NCBI GenBank assembly: GCA_031979385.1
Contig: DALZEF010000008.1
Coordinates: forward strand, 62,001 to 126,000
Source: Timonella sp031979385
GTDB lineage: Bacteria > Actinomycetota > Actinomycetes > Actinomycetales > Cellulomonadaceae
DNA: 64,000 nt
Direction of reading: 5' to 3'
The notes below the pieces were generated by a model. The model was given only the letters and a program-made list of their open reading frames with translations, was not told the origin of the DNA and did not search any database. Of the stretch, positions 62,507-64,000 are shown one piece after another. Numbering within the stretch: the stretch's first letter is position 1; each line of letters starts with the position of its first letter. The translations under genes and the position numbers were made by a program.

Positions 62507-63430
62507 GTGGAAACGTCCCCCGCGTTTGACCTGAAGTCCTTGCTTTCAGGCGCGAATTCCCATCGCGTACTCCGTGCACTGGCCGACTGTGGCTGCTCAG
62601 ACCTCTATGGTCGACTCATCGATATGTGTTCTGACCAAGACATCGTGGGCGGCCATTTGCCGCAGGGTGCGGTTGCCCTTATGTGGGAGCGCTATGCGGT
62701 CTCGGCTTGCGTGCATCTGCGTGAGGAACTGATCCTGCTCTATGCGCCCCTTGTCTCGTTGATCGCGCACAAGGTCGGTTCAAAGCTACCCAGTTCCGTC
62801 GAGGTGGCCGACCTCGTGTCCTACGGTACGTTTGGCCTCATTGACGCAATCGATAAGTTTGATCCGAGCCTCGACATCAAGTTTGAAACCTACGCATCGA
62901 CCCGTATCAGGGGAGCGATCCTGGACCAACTGCGGGCCTTCGACTGGATCCCACGCTCAGTTCGCGCGAAAGCTCGCGCCTACGACCGGGCTTACCTTGA
63001 GATTGAAGCTGAGAAACATCGCGTCCCAACCAATGAGGAACTTGCATCTAGGCTCGAGATCTCAGACAAAGAGCTGCGTCAAATCCAATGGCAGTTGTCC
63101 TCAACCAATCTGGTAGCACTCGACGAGGTTGTGGGCACCGGTGAACGCCTTGAACTGATCTCGGCAATCGAGTCCGTACAGCGCGCAACCACCATTGATC
63201 CCGCTCTCGCATTCGATCAGCAGGAAGGGCGTGAGATTCTCGGACGGATCATCGATCTGCTCAACGAGCGCGAGAAGATCGTCATTTCGCTCTACTATTT
63301 CAAGGGCAGCACGCTCGCCGAAATCGGTCGGGCGCTTGGTGTCAGTGAGTCACGCGTTTCGCAGATGCACTCCTCCATCCTTGTCCGTCTGCGTACGAGT
63401 CTCGCCGTCGCTGAGGGCCGAGACGTCTAG
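62507..63430 (+). CDS. whiG: WhiG/FliA-type RNA polymerase sigma factor
   Basis: 307 residues. Region 2: ELILLYAPLVSLIAHKVGSKLP, DLVSYGTFGLIDAIDKFDP, FETYASTRIRGAILDQLRAFDWIPRSVR; region 3 and region 4 (LNEREKIVISLYYFKGSTLAEIGRALGVSESRVSQM) complete it. GTG 62507 with AAAAAGGAA 5 bases upstream. About 60 residues precede region 2, longer than usual for WhiG. The gene order dprA-xerC-whiG-M23 is actinobacterial. In Streptomyces WhiG starts sporulation; here the target genes are unknown. Confidence 0.9.
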   Translation: METSPAFDLKSLLSGANSHRVLRALADCGCSDLYGRLIDMCSDQDIVGGHLPQGAVALMWERYAVSACVHLREELILLYAPLVSLIAHKVGSKLPSSVEVADLVSYGTFGLIDAIDKFDPSLDIKFETYASTRIRGAILDQLRAFDWIPRSVRAKARAYDRAYLEIEAEKHRVPTNEELASRLEISDKELRQIQWQLSSTNLVALDEVVGTGERLELISAIESVQRATTIDPALAFDQQEGREILGRIIDLLNEREKIVISLYYFKGSTLAEIGRALGVSESRVSQMHSSILVRLRTSLAVAEGRDV

Positions 63431-63596
63431 CGCTGCAGAACGGCTTTCTCGCTTCTCCTCGATTCACACCGTCGATTTCGGTGCTGAGCCAAGAGTGTTG
63501 TAACTGTGCCTCCATGAGGGAACGTTATGGCAGTATTGGCTCGGTAGCATTCTGGGCCGCTTGCCTCCACCGATTTGGGCAGCTCAGGCAGAACGA

Positions 63597-64000
63597 TCAA
63601 TTCGGCTTAAGCACGATCTGCACCCACCCACCCATGAGCCGCCACGGGTCTAGGTAGTCCCTACCATCTACATGTCCCACATGAATGCACCGATCTTGGC
63701 AGTGGGCCGTGCTCTTGGCCGCGGTGTGTCCGAGCAGATCCCCGGCAAAGACCGGTGCGCCAACCGCGAGACCGGAATCAAGTGGTTCATATGTGACGCG
63801 GGTGCCATCGGCGCGGCTCACACTGACAACCGGCTTGCCAGCCACGGTTCCGGAAAAACTCACCGTGCCCTCCGCAATCGCGTACACAGGGTCACCGGGG
63901 TCCGCTGCGAAATCAATTCCACGATGCCCGCTCTGCCAGCGCTGGGCTGGGGGCTCAAAATCATGCATGATCACCCCGATGTCCAACAGCCTCGGACGGG
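63597..64000 (-). CDS. M23 family metallopeptidase, 5' end outside the window
   Basis: The open frame runs from the window edge (in-frame PRLLDIGVIMHDFEPPAQRW) to 63597, about 134 residues of the C-terminal catalytic domain. The LytM zinc motif HxxxD appears as GHRGIDFA, and the second site as CIHVGHVDG. It cuts peptidoglycan cross-links or is a regulator of such enzymes. The missing N-terminus should hold a signal peptide. Convergent with whiG. Confidence 0.88.
   Translation of the reverse strand, partial: RPRLLDIGVIMHDFEPPAQRWQSGHRGIDFAADPGDPVYAIAEGTVSFSGTVAGKPVVSVSRADGTRVTYEPLDSGLAVGAPVFAGDLLGHTAAKSTAHCQDRCIHVGHVDGRDYLDPWRLMGGWVQIVLKPN

Overview
The window is a 64 kb piece of an actinobacterial (Actinomycetota) chromosome of moderately high GC. 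The evidence is gene order and families typical of that phylum: clpP1-clpP2-clpX, folC/DUF4233/ndk, smc/ftsY/amt/glnB/glnD/ffh, rpsP/KH/rimM/trmD/rplS/lepB/rnhB/DUF2469/yraN/comM/dprA/xerC/whiG, a paired ClpP, a cofE gene, many GTG starts and many long-stem terminators. I cannot name the genus from the sequence alone. One 100-base N run (38759-38858) marks an assembly gap.

Layout. 1-3313: a GntR regulator with a DUF1648-like membrane protein (cut by the window edge), the cysteine genes cysK and cysE, and tRNA-Pro. 3585-8940: tRNA-Gly, trigger factor, the ClpP1/ClpP2 protease, ClpX and chorismate mutase. 9157-16616 (minus strand): a polar amino-acid ABC importer with a probable ArgR box, a long-chain acyl-CoA ligase and ValS. 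16778-21353: cofE, a small membrane protein, and a three-gene ABC importer that closely resembles the proposed coenzyme F420-0 uptake system. 21852-29704: accessory region with two exported proteins, proC, a Nudix hydrolase coupled to a PLD-helicase, and hypothetical genes.

29885-34792: a T-box leader, ileS and folC. 34843-38883: an insertion that separates folC from its usual partners DUF4233 and ndk. It carries dhaK, dhaL and dhaM (PTS-type dihydroxyacetone kinase), interrupted by an antiparallel XRE/DUF2975 pair, and ends in a 93-bp tandem repeat at the assembly gap. 38913-55688: DUF4233, ndk, smc, ftsY, the nitrogen cluster amt-glnB-glnD with two GlnR-type boxes, ffh, an amidohydrolase, and the ribosome/tRNA-modification operon rpsP-KH-rimM-trmD-rplS. 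trmD is split by an in-frame TGA. 56009-64000: lepB, rnhB, DUF2469, yraN, comM, dprA, xerC, a WhiG-type sigma factor, and the end of an M23 peptidase gene.

The most unusual signals are: (a) cofE next to a probable F420-0 importer, which suggests the cell salvages a cofactor precursor rather than making it; (b) the in-frame stop in trmD, inside a lineage-specific insertion; (c) a set of very long intergenic hairpins (23-31 bp stems, each of different sequence) at gene ends; (d) two GlnR-type boxes ahead of amt with a GlnD that lacks the ACT domains; (e) the dha insertion and its tandem repeat; (f) a 65-70 bp dispersed inverted repeat present twice.
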